Positions 1-7,700 of a DNA stretch of 19,618 nt are shown one piece after another. Numbering within the stretch: the first letter of the stretch is position 1; every line of letters begins with the position of its first letter. The notes under the pieces were generated by a model. It searched no databases. It saw nothing but the letters and a program-made list of their open reading frames with translations, and was not told the DNA's origin. Source of the DNA: Clostridia bacterium (GTDB lineage: Bacteria; Bacillota_A; Clostridia; Christensenellales; Aristaeellaceae); NCBI GenBank assembly GCA_017464225.1, contig JAFUDW010000032.1, positions 1 through 19,618 of the forward strand. Reading direction: 5' to 3'. A program made the translations under genes and the position numbers.

Positions 1-714
1 CCGGAGGACGGCAGCAACAGCCTGTACTTCGATGAAAAGGATCTGGGAGAGATGGGCCCTCTCGAGATCGGGCTCAAGACCGCCGAGGACAGCCAGGGCT
101 TCACCCTGCCGGGCTGGGAGCCGGAGCGCTTGGCGCTGATGGCGACAACCCTCAAGCAGTATGAACACATCGGCCCGGACGACCTGCGGAAGAACTTCAA
201 GTATTTCCTGGACGCTGTGATCCCGGTATGCGAGGAAGTGGGCGTCCGGATGGCCTGCCATCCGGATGATCCTGCCTGGCCCATCTTCGGCTTGCCGCGC
301 ATCACCCACAGCCAGGATGATTTTGACAAGATGGTCAAGCTGCATGACAGTCCGGCCAATACGCTGTGCCTGTGCACCGGTTCCCTGGGCAGCAATCCGG
401 ATAATGATATCCCCGCCATCATCCGCCACTTTGGCGAAATGAACCGCATCGGCGCCATGCACGTGCGCAACGTCAAGTATCTGGGCCATCATCATTTCCG
501 GGAGGCGGCGCACCTGAGCTGTACCGGCGATCTGGATTTGTATGAGATCATGAAGGCCATCCACGATACATGCCCCGACACCTATATCCGGCCCGACCAC
601 GGCCGCATGATCTGGGACGAGCAGGGGCGGCCCGGCTATGGCCTCTACGACCGTGCGCTGGGCGCGGCCTATCTGAACGGCCTGTGGGAAGCCATTGAAA
701 AAGGGGAAAAGTGA
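1..714 (+). CDS. uxuA: Mannonate dehydratase, C-terminal part (5' end outside window)
   Basis: Converts D-mannonate to 2-keto-3-deoxy-D-gluconate in hexuronate breakdown; cytoplasmic, metal dependent (Mn2+ in characterised members). The reading frame is open from base 1, so the gene starts upstream. 237 residues are visible of a family length near 350-360. Seen in order: [16 protein letters not shown] from base 256, [16 protein letters not shown] from 367, HVRNVK from 460 and RPDHGR from 589. These are the family's conserved blocks holding the His, Cys and Asp residues used for metal binding and catalysis. The TGA at 712-714 lies one base before the ATG of the next gene, which encodes the preceding step of the same pathway, so the two are surely cotranscribed. 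An internal ATG at 52 is not the start, because homology-like sequence continues upstream of it. Confidence 0.95.
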   Translation, partial: PEDGSNSLYFDEKDLGEMGPLEIGLKTAEDSQGFTLPGWEPERLALMATTLKQYEHIGPDDLRKNFKYFLDAVIPVCEEVGVRMACHPDDPAWPIFGLPRITHSQDDFDKMVKLHDSPANTLCLCTGSLGSNPDNDIPAIIRHFGEMNRIGAMHVRNVKYLGHHHFREAAHLSCTGDLDLYEIMKAIHDTCPDTYIRPDHGRMIWDEQGRPGYGLYDRALGAAYLNGLWEAIEKGEK

Positions 715-715
715 T

Positions 716-2293
716 ATGCTTGCATTGAATGAAAAAGGACTTCAAAACCGCGCGGAATGGGAGCGGAAGGGCTATCAATTGCCCGCCTATGACCGCTCTG
801 CTATGATCGAAAAAACCCGCAGCGCTCCTGCCTGGATCCATTTTGGCGCGGGCAACATTTTCCGCGCTTTCCAGTGCAACGCCGTTCAGCGCATGCTGAA
901 CGACGGGCATATGAATACCGGCATCATCGCCGTGGAAGGCTTTGACTACGAAATCGTGGAAAAAGGTTATAGAGGCAATGACAATTATACCCTGCTGGTG
1001 ACGCTCAAAGCTGACGGCAGCGTGGAAAAAACGGTGATCGGCAGTATTGCGGAAAGCTGCATCCTGGATCGGGAGAACGCCGTGGAATACGGCCGTTTGG
1101 CTGAGATATTTACCAATCCCTCCTTGCAGATGGCCTCCTTTACCATTACCGAAAAGGGATATGCCATCAGGCCTGCTGTGGAGGCCGATTTCGCCAACGG
1201 TCCGCAGAAGCCCCAGAGCTATATCGGCAAGGTGGCGAGCCTGCTGTATGCCCGTTATCAGGCGGGCGGCGCGCCCATTGCCATGGTGAGCATGGACAAC
1301 TGCTCACACAATGGCGATAAGCTCAAAGCTGCCATTACGGCTTTCGCCGAAGGCTGGAAGGATGAAGGCTTCCTGGCCTATGTGAGCGGCGGCAAGGTAT
1401 CCTTCCCCTGGACGATGATCGATAAGATCACGCCCCGTCCCGACGCTTCGGTGGAAGCGATGCTGCGCAAGGATGGACTGGAAGGGCTGGAACCCATCGT
1501 CACCTCCCGGCATACCTATATCGCACCCTTCGTCAACGCTGAGGAAAGCGAGTATCTGGTCATTGAGGATGATTTCCCCAACGGCCGTCCGGCGCTGGAG
1601 AAGGCGGGCTTCATCTTTACCGACCGCGACACCGTCAATAAGGTGGAGCGCATGAAGGTTTGCACCTGCCTGAATCCCCTGCATACCGCCCTGGCGGTCA
1701 CCGGCTGCCTGCTTGGTTATACCCGTATTTCGGATGAAATGAAGGATGCCGATCTGGTGGCGCTGATCCATAGGATCGGCTATGCGGAGGGTTTGCCCGT
1801 GGTCACCGATCCCGGCGTCATCAAGCCCCGGGAGTTCATCGATACCGTGGTCAACGTGCGTCTGCCCAATCCCTTTATGCCGGACACGCCCCAGCGTATC
1901 GCCTGCGACACCAGCCAAAAGATCCCCATCCGCTTTGGCGAAACAGTGAAATGCTACCTGGCCGATCCTGCGCGGGATGTTTCCTCCCTGGAGGCTATTC
2001 CGCTGGCCATGGCTGCCTGGCTGCGCTATTTGCTGGGCGTGGATGATCAGGGGAATCCCATGGAGGTCAGTCCCGATCCGCTGCTGCCCCAGTTGCAGGA
2101 AGCGCTGGCCGGCATCGCTTTGGGCGATCCGGCTTCCGCGGAGGGCAAGCTGGATGCTCTGCTGGGTCGCGCCGATCTGTTTGGCGTCAGCCTGATCGAA
2201 GCCGGTCTGGATGGCAAGGTGAAGGCCTTCTTTGCTGAAATGCTGACCGGTCCCGGCGCTGTGCGCAATGCGCTGCATAATCATTTGGCGTAA
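716..2293 (+). CDS. uxuB: Fructuronate reductase / mannitol dehydrogenase family oxidoreductase
   Basis: Predicted NAD-dependent reduction of D-fructuronate to D-mannonate, the step before UxuA. 525 residues, longer than the roughly 490 of the E. coli enzyme. I chose the ATG at 716 because AAGGGG at 701-706 is well spaced before it; a TTG at 695 is in frame but lies inside uxuA. Seen: nucleotide-binding FGAGNIFRAFQ (residues 43-53), SMDNCSHNGD (192-201), MIDKITPRPD (234-243) and KVCTCLNPLH (314-323). These match the family pattern of cofactor loop, Asn-containing active-site block and the Lys...Asn-x2-His segment. The Lys is six residues before the Asn, one more than I recall for Pseudomonas mannitol dehydrogenase, so the exact catalytic Lys is uncertain. 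Substrate is inferred from the uxuA neighbour; tagaturonate or mannitol activity cannot be excluded from sequence alone. Confidence 0.9.
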   Translation: MLALNEKGLQNRAEWERKGYQLPAYDRSAMIEKTRSAPAWIHFGAGNIFRAFQCNAVQRMLNDGHMNTGIIAVEGFDYEIVEKGYRGNDNYTLLVTLKADGSVEKTVIGSIAESCILDRENAVEYGRLAEIFTNPSLQMASFTITEKGYAIRPAVEADFANGPQKPQSYIGKVASLLYARYQAGGAPIAMVSMDNCSHNGDKLKAAITAFAEGWKDEGFLAYVSGGKVSFPWTMIDKITPRPDASVEAMLRKDGLEGLEPIVTSRHTYIAPFVNAEESEYLVIEDDFPNGRPALEKAGFIFTDRDTVNKVERMKVCTCLNPLHTALAVTGCLLGYTRISDEMKDADLVALIHRIGYAEGLPVVTDPGVIKPREFIDTVVNVRLPNPFMPDTPQRIACDTSQKIPIRFGETVKCYLADPARDVSSLEAIPLAMAAWLRYLLGVDDQGNPMEVSPDPLLPQLQEALAGIALGDPASAEGKLDALLGRADLFGVSLIEAGLDGKVKAFFAEMLTGPGAVRNALHNHLA

Positions 2294-2319
2294 TTACAGA
2301 AAGAATCGAGTGTTTGATG

Positions 2320-2360
2320 AAAAATGCCCGGATCGAGCTTGCTCAGATCCGGGTATTCCT
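2320..2360. terminator. Bidirectional intrinsic terminator between convergent operons
   Basis: CCCGGATC at 2327-2334 pairs perfectly with GATCCGGG at 2346-2353, and the inner bases GAG/CTC extend the stem around a small loop. Read on the minus strand the stem is followed by five T (A-run 2320-2324), a good terminator for the citrate operon that ends at 2417. On the plus strand the downstream tract is poorer (TATTCCTGTTTT), but it lies 30 bases after the uxuB stop. It is the only hairpin in this 123-base gap. Confidence 0.8.
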
Positions 2361-2416
2361 GTTTTGGCGTATTTCCCATCAATCACTTCAGATTGAAATG
2401 GCGGGAAAATGCAATA

Positions 2417-3541
2417 TTACAGCGCTTTCAGCATAGCGTCGCCAAATGCGGCGCAGGTGTTCCCTTCCCGGGTGCCTGTTACGGGGACGGCTGCCGATAC
2501 TTTGCGGAGAGCGGCGCTCAGCTGATCGGCCTTTTCAGGCATGCCGATGTGACGGAGCAGCATGACGGCGGCCTGCATCAGGCTTTCGGGATTGGCGTAA
2601 TCGCCCAAGCCCTCGGCGATCATCCGAGGAGCTGAGCCGTGAATGGCTTCAAACATGGCGTAACGGCTGCCGATGTTGGCGCTGCCTGCGGTGCCTACGC
2701 CGCCCTGGATCTGCGCCGCCTCGTCAGTAATGATATCGCCGTAGAGGTTGGGCAGCACAAACACCTGAAAGTCAGAACGCACGGCGGGATTGACCAGATT
2801 GGCGGTCATGATATCAATGTAATATTCATCCGCTGTGATTTCAGGATATTCAGCCGCGATTTCATGGCATATACGGGAGAACATGCCGTCAGTCTTTTTC
2901 ATGATGTTGGATTTTGTTACGATGGTCACGCGCTTTTTGCCGTTGGCCCGCGCAAAGTCAAAGGCTGCCCTGGCGATCCTGCGGGTGCCGGCATCGGTGG
3001 TCACCTTGAAATCCATGGTCAGAAGCCCGGGGATCTCAATGCCTTTGCTGCCCAGCGTATATTCTCCCTCGGTATTTTCCCGGAAGAATGTCCAATCGAT
3101 GCCTTCGCTGGGCACGCTGACCGGGCGCACGTTGGCGAACAGGTCAAGCTCCCGGCGCAGCGATACGTTGGCGCTCTCCATGGTTCCGCCGGAAGGCGTG
3201 GTGGTGGGGCCTTTGAGCAGCACGTCGCACTGGCGGATGGCGGCGAGCACGTCGGCAGGCACGGATTCTCCCAATGCCAGCCTGTTTTCAATGGTCAGAC
3301 CGTCGAGGGTGCGCAGTTCCAGCCTTCCCCGGATGATCTCATCCGCGAGCAGCTTTTCCAATACCCGCTGGGTTTGCCGCATGATGATGGGGCCGATGCC
3401 GTCGCCGCCCACCAGGCCAATGACGGTTTTTTCTTTGCGGATCGCTTGGGCAGGATCGTTCAGGCGCTCGGCCCGGCTGATCTGTCCCAGCAGCAGCTCG
3501 CGATAATGGTTTACCACCTGTTCAACAGCTTCCATGTTCAT
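2417..3541 (-). CDS. Isocitrate dehydrogenase (isocitrate/isopropylmalate dehydrogenase family)
   Basis: Predicted oxidative decarboxylation of isocitrate to 2-oxoglutarate, the last step of this operon's pathway. 374 residues. The start is ATG 3541-3539, which overlaps the aconitase stop as ATGA and has AGGGAGG a few bases upstream; the frame is open further upstream but without support. Seen: GGDGIG (45-50), a substrate loop with S123-x-N125 followed by LRR and FANVRP (to 140), FRENTEGEY (153-161), K210 in VTKSN, metal-binding GDIITD (269-273) and HGSAPRM (301-307). The Ser-x-Asn arrangement is that of isocitrate rather than isopropylmalate enzymes, and the neighbours support this. At the two positions that set cofactor choice it has Arg306-Met307, neither the usual Asp-Ile (NAD) nor Lys-Tyr (NADP), so the cofactor is left open. 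Homoisocitrate dehydrogenase is the main alternative. Confidence 0.88.
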   Translation of the reverse strand: MNMEAVEQVVNHYRELLLGQISRAERLNDPAQAIRKEKTVIGLVGGDGIGPIIMRQTQRVLEKLLADEIIRGRLELRTLDGLTIENRLALGESVPADVLAAIRQCDVLLKGPTTTPSGGTMESANVSLRRELDLFANVRPVSVPSEGIDWTFFRENTEGEYTLGSKGIEIPGLLTMDFKVTTDAGTRRIARAAFDFARANGKKRVTIVTKSNIMKKTDGMFSRICHEIAAEYPEITADEYYIDIMTANLVNPAVRSDFQVFVLPNLYGDIITDEAAQIQGGVGTAGSANIGSRYAMFEAIHGSAPRMIAEGLGDYANPESLMQAAVMLLRHIGMPEKADQLSAALRKVSAAVPVTGTREGNTCAAFGDAMLKAL

Positions 3542-5469
3542 ATGCCGGCCTCCCTGGTATAGTTCAGTAAGCCGCCCGCCTTTAAAATGGCGATCTGCCG
3601 GTCGGACAGCGGACAGGAGAGGGAAACGGTTTTGCCGGTTTCCCGGCACTCCGCCGTTAAATGACCAGAAGCCAAAGCGGCGTGAATGCCTTTGATTTCC
3701 AGCGTGTCGCCTTGGGTCAGCGCGTCGTAATCCGCCGGGCTCTCAAAGGTCAGCGGCAGGATGCCCGCGTTGATCAGATTGGCGGCATGGATGCGGGCAA
3801 AGGATTTGACGATCACCGCCCGTACGCCCAAATACAGCGGCACCAGCGCGGCGTGCTCCCGGGAGGATCCCTGTCCGTAATTGACGCCGCCCACCACGCA
3901 GCTTCTGCCAAGCGCGGCTGCCCTGGCAGGGAAGGCTTCATCGCATACATTGAAGCAGAATTCGCTCATTTTGGGGATATTGCTGCGGTAGGGCAGAACC
4001 TTAGCGCCGGCGGGCATGATATGGTCGGTGGTGATGTTATCGCCCACCTTCAGGGAAATGGGCAGGCAAAGGGTGTCGGGCAGCGGCTCGCCCTTGGGAA
4101 AGGGCTTGATATTGGGTCCGCGCTCCACGGTCAATGTATCCCAATCTTCTGCGGGAGCCGGGGCGATCACGCCGCTGTCGTCGGCCAGGAAGGAGACCGG
4201 CAGGTTGATTTCGGGCAGCGCTCCCAGCGTGCGGGGATCGGTGATGAATCCTGTCAGCGCAGAGGCGGCTGCCGTTTCGGGAGACGCCAGATATACCTGC
4301 GCGTCCCGGGTGCCGCTGCGGCCTTCAAAATTGCGGTTGAAGGTGCGCACCGATACGCCGCTGGAGGCGGGGGATAGGCCCATGCCGGTGCAGGGCCAGC
4401 AGGTGCATTCCAGAATGCGCGCTCCGGCGGCGATCATATCGCTCAGCGCGCCGCATTGGGCCAGCATGCTCAGCACCTGCCTGCTGCCCGGCGAAATGGA
4501 CAGACTCACGGTATCGGCGATACGGCGGCCTTTCAGGATCGCCGCCACCCGCAGCATATCCCGCAGGGAGGAATTGGTGCAGCTGCCGATGCAGACCTGG
4601 GATACGGCGATATCACTCTTTTCGGCGACCGCTGCCACATTGTCCGGCGAATGCGGACAGGCAATCAGCGGTTGCAGGGTATCAAGATCGATATCGATGA
4701 CCTTGTCGTAAACGGCGTCGGGATCGCTGCAGAGGGGAACGTAATCCTCTTCCCGTCCCTGACTGCGCAGAAAGTCCCGGGTCACCTCGTCCGAAGGGAA
4801 AATGGAGGTGGTAGCGCCCAGCTCTGTGCCCATATTGGTGATTGTGGCGCGCTCGGGCACGGAAAGCGCTTTGATGCCTTCGCCTCCCCATTCGATGATG
4901 GCGCCTACGCCGCCCTTGACCGAAAGGATGCGCAGGATCTCCAGGCTGATATCTTTAGCCGTTACCCAGGGGTGCAGGGTGCCGTGCAGATTGACCTTGT
5001 ACATTTTGGGCATGGTGATGTAATACGCGCCGCCACCCATGGCCACGGCTACATCCATGCCGCCGGCGCCCATGGCCAGCATGCCGATGCCGCCGCCTGT
5101 GGGCGTATGGCTGTCCGAGCCGATCAGCGTTTTTCCCGGCTTGCCAAAGCGCTCCAGATGCACCTGATGGCAAATGCCGTTGCCCGGACGGGAAAAGAAT
5201 ACGCCGTACTTGCGGGCTACCGACTGGATATAGCGATGGTCGTCAGCGTTTTCAAAGCCGCATTGCAGGGTGTTGTGATCAACATAGGCGATGGATTTTT
5301 CCGTTTTGACCCGCGGGATGCCGATGGCTTCCAGCGCCAGATAATCCATGGTGCCGGTGGCGTCCTGGGTGAGCGTTTGGTCGATGCGCAGCCCGATTTC
5401 ACTGCCTGGAGTCATTTCTCCGTTGAGCAGGTGCGACGCGATGATTTTTTGTGCGATGGTGCATCCCAT
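3538..5469 (-). CDS. acnA: Aconitate hydratase, short monomeric type
   Basis: Isomerises citrate to isocitrate using a [4Fe-4S] cluster; cytoplasmic. 643 residues, shorter than the roughly 890 of E. coli AcnA/AcnB and in the range of the short bacterial aconitases with LeuC-like and LeuD-like parts in one chain. Seen: DSHTPTGGG (119-127), GSCTNS with cluster ligand C297, CWPC with C357 and C360 as the other two ligands, FEGRSGTRD (381-389), and in the C-terminal swivel domain YGQGSSREHAAL (531-542) with the catalytic Ser, then SFARIHAANLINAGILPLTF (556-575). All key residues are present. Its ATG (5469-5467) overlaps the GntR stop as TAATG with GGGAGGG just upstream, and its stop overlaps the dehydrogenase start, so translation is coupled on both sides. 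Homoaconitase or isopropylmalate isomerase is less likely given the citrate synthase neighbour. Confidence 0.93.
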   Translation of the reverse strand: MGCTIAQKIIASHLLNGEMTPGSEIGLRIDQTLTQDATGTMDYLALEAIGIPRVKTEKSIAYVDHNTLQCGFENADDHRYIQSVARKYGVFFSRPGNGICHQVHLERFGKPGKTLIGSDSHTPTGGGIGMLAMGAGGMDVAVAMGGGAYYITMPKMYKVNLHGTLHPWVTAKDISLEILRILSVKGGVGAIIEWGGEGIKALSVPERATITNMGTELGATTSIFPSDEVTRDFLRSQGREEDYVPLCSDPDAVYDKVIDIDLDTLQPLIACPHSPDNVAAVAEKSDIAVSQVCIGSCTNSSLRDMLRVAAILKGRRIADTVSLSISPGSRQVLSMLAQCGALSDMIAAGARILECTCWPCTGMGLSPASSGVSVRTFNRNFEGRSGTRDAQVYLASPETAAASALTGFITDPRTLGALPEINLPVSFLADDSGVIAPAPAEDWDTLTVERGPNIKPFPKGEPLPDTLCLPISLKVGDNITTDHIMPAGAKVLPYRSNIPKMSEFCFNVCDEAFPARAAALGRSCVVGGVNYGQGSSREHAALVPLYLGVRAVIVKSFARIHAANLINAGILPLTFESPADYDALTQGDTLEIKGIHAALASGHLTAECRETGKTVSLSCPLSDRQIAILKAGGLLNYTREAGI

Positions 5470-6113
5470 TATGATCCCTCCCTTTGCGCGATGGCGTCAT
5501 GCGCTTTTCGTACGTGCAGTATGGTCAGCTTTTCGGCGCTGTCGCCGTCATGGGCGGCGATGGCCTCATAGATAGCCAGGTGCTCCTCCAGGGATTTGAG
5601 CGCACGCAGCGGCTCGCCCAACGAAACCCGCCGGTATTTGAGCAGCTTGCGGTGCAGCGGTTCCAGCACATCCCGCATGCTATTGCTTCCGGACAGCGTG
5701 TAGATAGTTTGATGAAAGCGGGAGTCAATGTTTTTCAGGCTGTCCGGATCGTTTTTCTGGGTATAGAATTCCTGCAGATCGACCGTTTCTTTTAACGCGC
5801 GCAGGCCGTTTTCCTCTGCCCGTTCGGCAGCCCAGCGGGAGGCCAGTCCCTCCAGGCGCAGCCGGATCTCCCGGATATCCCTGATATCCTCCATGGTGAT
5901 GCCGATGACCTTGGCGCCCTTGGTGGTCAATTCCACGATACGCTCCTGCTCCAGACGGCGCAGCGCTTCCCGGATGGGAGTGCGGCTGACGCCCATGCGT
6001 TCGCTGAGCTTGATCTCTGTCAGCACCTCTCCGCGCTGAAACTGGCCGGACAGGATATCCTGCTCCAGGATGTCGAATACCTGATCGGCAATGGAAATCA
6101 TTTTGTGCTCCAT
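5469..6113 (-). CDS. GntR-family transcriptional regulator, FCD (FadR-like) subfamily
   Basis: DNA-binding regulator of 214 residues. The N-terminal winged helix-turn-helix spans about residues 5-70 and shows the typical LSERMGVSRTPIREALRRLE (36-55). The C-terminal all-helical FCD effector domain (about 76-205) has the metal/ligand-binding pattern D130, H134, H178 and H200. Start ATG 6113 is preceded by AAGGAGG at good spacing, which favours it over the in-frame Met5. The gene sits inside the citrate operon, 15 bases after the Re-citrate synthase stop and overlapping the aconitase start by one base. It probably controls its own operon by sensing a carboxylate such as citrate or 2-oxoglutarate (inference; the ligand cannot be read from sequence). 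The perfect palindrome at 7526-7539 over the operon promoter is its likely site, and repression is suggested by that position. Confidence 0.92.
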   Translation of the reverse strand: MEHKMISIADQVFDILEQDILSGQFQRGEVLTEIKLSERMGVSRTPIREALRRLEQERIVELTTKGAKVIGITMEDIRDIREIRLRLEGLASRWAAERAEENGLRALKETVDLQEFYTQKNDPDSLKNIDSRFHQTIYTLSGSNSMRDVLEPLHRKLLKYRRVSLGEPLRALKSLEEHLAIYEAIAAHDGDSAEKLTILHVRKAHDAIAQREGS

Positions 6114-6128
6114 ACCTGCCTCCTTACC

Positions 6129-7505
6129 TTATAAACGGCGGAGCCGTCCGCCGGACAGCTTTTCGATCTGGGATTCCAGCTCGTTGGTTGACATGGCGGC
6201 CTGGCGTCCATCCTCATATTGTTCGTCGATCCACGCTTTAAGGCTGATCACCAGGGGATCCTGCTTGGATACCGCCTCGTTTGCGGTGAGCTGATAGTTT
6301 TCATTGATCCAGTAAGCAATGCCTGCTAACCCGCTGGTTTTGGAGATCAGCACGGAGGCTGGGCGGTTCAGCAGCTTTTTGGTGTTGAAAATATTGTAGA
6401 TTTCCTCGTCCTTGAGCAAACCGTCGGCATGGATGCCGGCGCGGGTCACATTGAAATTGCGGCCCACAAAGGGCGTCATGGGCGGGATCTTGTATCCGAT
6501 CTTTTTCTGGAAAAAGTCTGCGATCTCGGAAATCACCGTGGGCTGCATGCCGTCCAGCGATCCCCGGAGCGAAGCGTATTCAAATACCATGGCCTCCAGC
6601 GGAATGTTGCCCGTGCGCTCGCCGATGCCCAGCAGCGAGCAGTTGACGGCGCTGGCGCCGTACAGCCAGGCGGTGGAAGCGTTGGATACCGCCTTATAAA
6701 AATCATTGTGACCGTGCCATTCCAGGTATTCGCTCTGTACGTCGGAATAGTGCTGCAGACCGTATACGATGCCGGGCACACTGCGCGGCAGCGCAACCTC
6801 GGGGTAGGGGACGCCGTATCCCATGGTATCGCAGGCGCGGATGCGCACCGGGATACCCGCTTCCTGGCTCATCTTCATCAGCTCATTGACGAAGGGTACC
6901 ACAAAGCCGTAAAAATCAGCCCGTGTGATATCCTCCAGGTGGCAGCGGGGCATAACGCCGGCTTCAAAAGCCATGGATACCGTTTCCAGGTATTTCTTCA
7001 TGGCTTCGCTGCGGGTCAGCTTCATTTTTTTGAAGATATGATAGTCGCTGCAGCTCACCAGGATACCGGTTTCCCGGATGCCCAGATCGCGGACAAGCTT
7101 GAAATCCTCCTTGGTTGCGCGGATCCACGTGGTGATCTCGGGAAATTGCAGCCCCAGATCCTGGCAGCGGGCCACGGCTTCCCGATCCTTCTTGCTGTAA
7201 ATAAAAAATTCTGTCTGCCGGATGATGCCGTATGGGCCGCCCAGCTTGCTCATGAGCTTATAGAGCTCCACGATCTCATCCACGGTATAGGGATCCACCG
7301 ACTGCTGGCCATCCCGGAAGGAGGTGTCTGAAATCCATATCTCCTCGGGCATGCACATGGGCACGCGGCGGTGGTTAAAAGGAACCTTGGGAACGCTTTC
7401 ATAATCATATATATCCCGGTACAGATTGGGCTGGCTCACATCCTGCAGGGCGTAGCGATAGTTTTTCTGCTCCAGCAGGTTTGTTTTGGGGGAAATCTCC
7501 AGCAT
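6129..7505 (-). CDS. Re-type citrate synthase (homocitrate/isopropylmalate synthase family)
   Basis: Predicted condensation of acetyl-CoA with oxaloacetate to citrate, with Re-face stereochemistry as in Clostridium kluyveri. 458 residues of the DRE-TIM metallolyase family. Seen: SDTSFRDGQQS (59-69) with metal-binding D60, GGPYGIIRQTEFFIYS (89-104), HLED (189-192), metal-binding HGH (264-266), GERTGN (295-300) and AGIHADG (356-362). The GGPxGxIRQxEFF(I/L)YS block is what I recall from the clostridial Re-citrate synthase group rather than from LeuA or homocitrate synthases, and there is no C-terminal LeuA regulatory domain. Start ATG 7505-7503 has AAGGAGGTGA ideally spaced. It heads an operon with aconitase and isocitrate dehydrogenase, and no si-citrate synthase is present, so this enzyme fits as the citrate source. 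Homocitrate synthase is the alternative; the metabolic context makes citrate more likely. Confidence 0.88.
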   Translation of the reverse strand: MLEISPKTNLLEQKNYRYALQDVSQPNLYRDIYDYESVPKVPFNHRRVPMCMPEEIWISDTSFRDGQQSVDPYTVDEIVELYKLMSKLGGPYGIIRQTEFFIYSKKDREAVARCQDLGLQFPEITTWIRATKEDFKLVRDLGIRETGILVSCSDYHIFKKMKLTRSEAMKKYLETVSMAFEAGVMPRCHLEDITRADFYGFVVPFVNELMKMSQEAGIPVRIRACDTMGYGVPYPEVALPRSVPGIVYGLQHYSDVQSEYLEWHGHNDFYKAVSNASTAWLYGASAVNCSLLGIGERTGNIPLEAMVFEYASLRGSLDGMQPTVISEIADFFQKKIGYKIPPMTPFVGRNFNVTRAGIHADGLLKDEEIYNIFNTKKLLNRPASVLISKTSGLAGIAYWINENYQLTANEAVSKQDPLVISLKAWIDEQYEDGRQAAMSTNELESQIEKLSGGRLRRL

Positions 7506-7525
7506 GGTCTGTCACCTCCTTGCTT

Positions 7526-7539
7526 AATTGTATACAATT
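7526..7539. promoter_or_regulatory. Perfect 14-bp palindrome, candidate GntR operator
   Basis: AATTGTATACAATT is a perfect inverted repeat. It overlaps the last bases of the -10 box (7537-7542) of the citrate operon promoter and covers the expected transcription start. The TTGTATACAA core is of the kind bound by FCD-type GntR regulators, and such a regulator is the second gene of this operon. A bound dimer here would block transcription. The assignment to this regulator is inference. Confidence 0.75.
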
Positions 7540-7564
7540 ATACAGACAATTGCGTGTTTGTAAA
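7537..7564 (-). promoter_or_regulatory. Sigma-A-type promoter of the citrate operon
   Basis: Reading the minus strand, TTTACA (7564-7559) is followed after 16 bases by a consensus TATAAT (7542-7537). The start codon lies about 32 bases beyond the -10 box with a strong ribosome binding site between. The -35 differs from TTGACA at one base, so this should be a strong promoter when not repressed. Confidence 0.8.
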
Positions 7565-7642
7565 GCGAAATACAGAAAAAGAGCAATGCGCATCCGCTTG
7601 TTTATATCGATGTTTCGTTCTCTTAATCTAATAGGTAGAAAG

Positions 7643-7671
7643 TTGACAAATATATACTTCCAGAGTAAACT
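7643..7671 (+). promoter_or_regulatory. Sigma-A-type promoter of the Mrp-like operon
   Basis: A perfect TTGACA (7643-7648) is followed after 17 bases by TAAACT (7666-7671), four of six matches to the -10 consensus. The first start codon (7701) follows with GGGAGGG in the leader. It runs divergently from the citrate operon promoter, about 80 bases away, in a 195-base intergenic gap that holds no gene. Confidence 0.7.
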
Positions 7672-7700
7672 ATAAAAGTTCGATTAAGGGAGGGAAGGGC

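Noticed and set aside
1304..2284. 326-residue open frame on the minus strand
   Set aside because: Antisense of the uxuB gene, whose conserved motifs run through the same bases.
4456..5571. 371-residue open frame on the plus strand across aconitase
   Set aside because: Shadow of a fully conserved aconitase on the other strand; no start context and low-complexity, His/Gly-rich composition.
2417..7505. Leucine biosynthesis operon (LeuA, LeuCD, LeuB)
   Set aside because: The synthase lacks the LeuA regulatory domain and has Re-citrate synthase blocks; the hydratase is one chain with aconitase-type GSSRE and CWPC motifs; the dehydrogenase has the isocitrate-type Ser-x-Asn substrate loop.
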